Under the pieces are notes generated by a model. It was given only the letters and a program-made list of their open reading frames with translations. It ran no database searches and was not told the DNA's origin. A DNA stretch of 64,000 nt from the NCBI GenBank assembly GCA_022451485.1, contig JAKUQS010000009.1:1-64000 (forward strand). The letters are read 5' to 3'. Shown piece by piece: positions 63,152-64,000 of this stretch. Numbering within the stretch: position 1 is the stretch's first letter; each line of letters begins with the position of its first letter. This DNA is from Gammaproteobacteria bacterium. GTDB lineage: Bacteria; Pseudomonadota; Gammaproteobacteria; Arenicellales; UBA868. Position numbers and translations under genes: made by a program.

Positions 63152-64000
63152 TAACGATAGACCGTTCCCACGACATCACGAACCTCTTGCATGGTCTCTT
63201 CGGCAACGGCCATCGCTCGCTCACATCCTGCGTCAATGGTACGTCGCACTTCACCTGGGTCATCCTCGTAAGGTTTCGCACGTGCCCTAAGTAGCGCTTG
63301 CTCTTCCAGCATTATTTCGACCAATGGTTTCTTGCAATCAAGGCACCCAATAGCTGCACTGCGACAACCTTCAGCCAATTTCTGTTGCAATGCACTGTCG
63401 GTATAAACCTTGTGTAGACCCCAGACTGGGCACTTGTCCGGGTCTCCCGGGTCGTTACGCCGCTGGCGCGCCGGATCTGTCGGCATCGTACGCAATGCAT
63501 TGGCCACTCGATCCGGATCATCGCGCATATTGATCTGATTATCGTATGACTTAGACATCTTTTGTCCATCAACACCTGGGTATTTAGACGCAGGGGTTAA
63601 AAGAGCCTTCGGCTCCGGCAGAATGGAACGCCCGCCCCCTTCTGAATAACCACGAAGCCGCTCGCGCTCTTCATCTCCCAAACCAGCCGCCTTATCAATG
63701 AGCGCTATCATCTGCGACAACGCATCGGCATTGCCCTCCTGTAACCAGGCACGTCGATGCCGGCGAAACTGCCCTGCCGCCTTTTTTCCAAGTTTAACCA
63801 GCGCCTGTTCCGCCTTCTCTTCAAAGATCGCATCTTTTCCAAAAACACGATTAAAACGGCGAGCAATTTCCCGCGTTAACTCTATGTGCGGGATCTGATC
63901 TTCACCGACCGGCACCTGACTAGCTCTGTAGATCAGAATATCCGCACTTTGCAGAACTGGATATCCGAGAAAACCATAGGTTGCAAGATCACGGCCTTTG
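63151..64000 (-). CDS. trpS: Tryptophanyl-tRNA synthetase, N-terminus cut by window edge
   Basis: 283 codons to the right edge, about two-thirds of the protein. [18 protein letters not shown] and [22 protein letters not shown] are class I TrpS landmarks. The KMSKS loop appears as [10 protein letters not shown]. An insert of about 50 residues before KMSKS ([20 protein letters not shown]) matches the longer gammaproteobacterial TrpS. The HIGH motif lies outside. It charges tRNA-Trp. First gene of the trpS-scpA-scpB-rluB run. Confidence 0.95.
   Translation of the reverse strand, partial: KGRDLATYGFLGYPVLQSADILIYRASQVPVGEDQIPHIELTREIARRFNRVFGKDAIFEEKAEQALVKLGKKAAGQFRRHRRAWLQEGNADALSQMIALIDKAAGLGDEERERLRGYSEGGGRSILPEPKALLTPASKYPGVDGQKMSKSYDNQINMRDDPDRVANALRTMPTDPARQRRNDPGDPDKCPVWGLHKVYTDSALQQKLAEGCRSAAIGCLDCKKPLVEIMLEEQALLRARAKPYEDDPGEVRRTIDAGCERAMAVAEETMQEVRDVVGTVYR

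Noticed and set aside
1-64000. CRISPR arrays, tRNA, rRNA, insertion sequences, prophage or replication origin
   Set aside because: No regularly spaced direct repeats, no tRNA arm pattern, no transposase or integrase, and no DnaA-box cluster noticed by eye. A covariance-model scan would be decisive for small RNAs.

Overview
The window reads as chromosomal DNA of a marine-type, aerobic, heterotrophic gammaproteobacterium. This is inferred from the trpS-scpA-scpB-rluB block at the right end, a cytochrome c maturation (ccm) operon, a MoxR/DUF58/TgpA operon, TRAP and branched-chain-type ABC importers, and a gene closely resembling the DMSP demethylase DmdA. No rRNA, tRNA, phage, insertion sequence or CRISPR array was seen. 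Most genes are single-copy metabolic genes with short spacers, and several neighbours share start or stop codons.

Layout. 1-5.5 kb: a secreted von Willebrand A protein with a carbohydrate-binding-like tail that runs off the left edge, an MFS carrier, a COQ4-like protein and an aspartoacylase-family hydrolase. 5.5-14.1 kb: a nucleobase-type deaminase, a CaiB-type CoA transferase, a MenB/BadI-like crotonase, an amidohydrolase, two nitroreductases flanking a broken glutathione S-transferase, an epoxide hydrolase and a 2-hydroxychromene-carboxylate-isomerase-like protein. This stretch looks like accessory catabolism of cyclic or aromatic compounds. 14.6-20 kb (minus strand): FMN alpha-hydroxy-acid oxidase, ThDP lyase, a transthyretin-like HIUase with an aberrant C-terminus, DmdA and a GNAT enzyme. 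20-24.6 kb: an alpha/beta hydrolase and DUF952 gene whose start codons overlap, then a three-gene set of acetyl-mandelate-type amidohydrolase, divergent OMP-decarboxylase-like protein and divergent HisI-like protein, then a sulfotransferase. 24.7-35 kb: aldo/keto reductase, a complete branched-chain-type ABC importer, an LLM flavin enzyme, SDR, M20 amidohydrolase and MaoC hydratase.

35-48 kb is more housekeeping in character: TgpA, DUF58, MoxR and an Fe(II) oxygenase; formate-tetrahydrofolate ligase; a DapA-family aldolase; and ccmC-D-E-F-H-I. ccmG is missing between ccmF and ccmH, and ccmAB are missing upstream. 47.6-53.4 kb: glutathione-dependent formaldehyde dehydrogenase, the URC-type uracil catabolic set (URC1, URC4, uracil phosphoribosyltransferase) and an acetylornithine-type aminotransferase. 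53.5-58.5 kb: a Tat-exported TRAP system whose large membrane subunit carries a ~330-residue soluble tail. 59-64 kb: cystathionine beta-lyase, a HugZ-like protein, rluB, scpB, scpA and a trpS that runs off the right edge.

How it fits together. One-carbon chemistry recurs (DmdA producing methyl-THF, formate-THF ligase, formaldehyde dehydrogenase). So does breakdown of nitrogen heterocycles and amides (deaminase, two amidohydrolases, HIUase-like, M20 ureido hydrolase, URC genes). The least explained unit is 21.3-23.8 kb, where two proteins related to nucleotide-biosynthesis enzymes have altered active-site motifs and sit beside an amidohydrolase. It is the best candidate here for an undescribed pathway.
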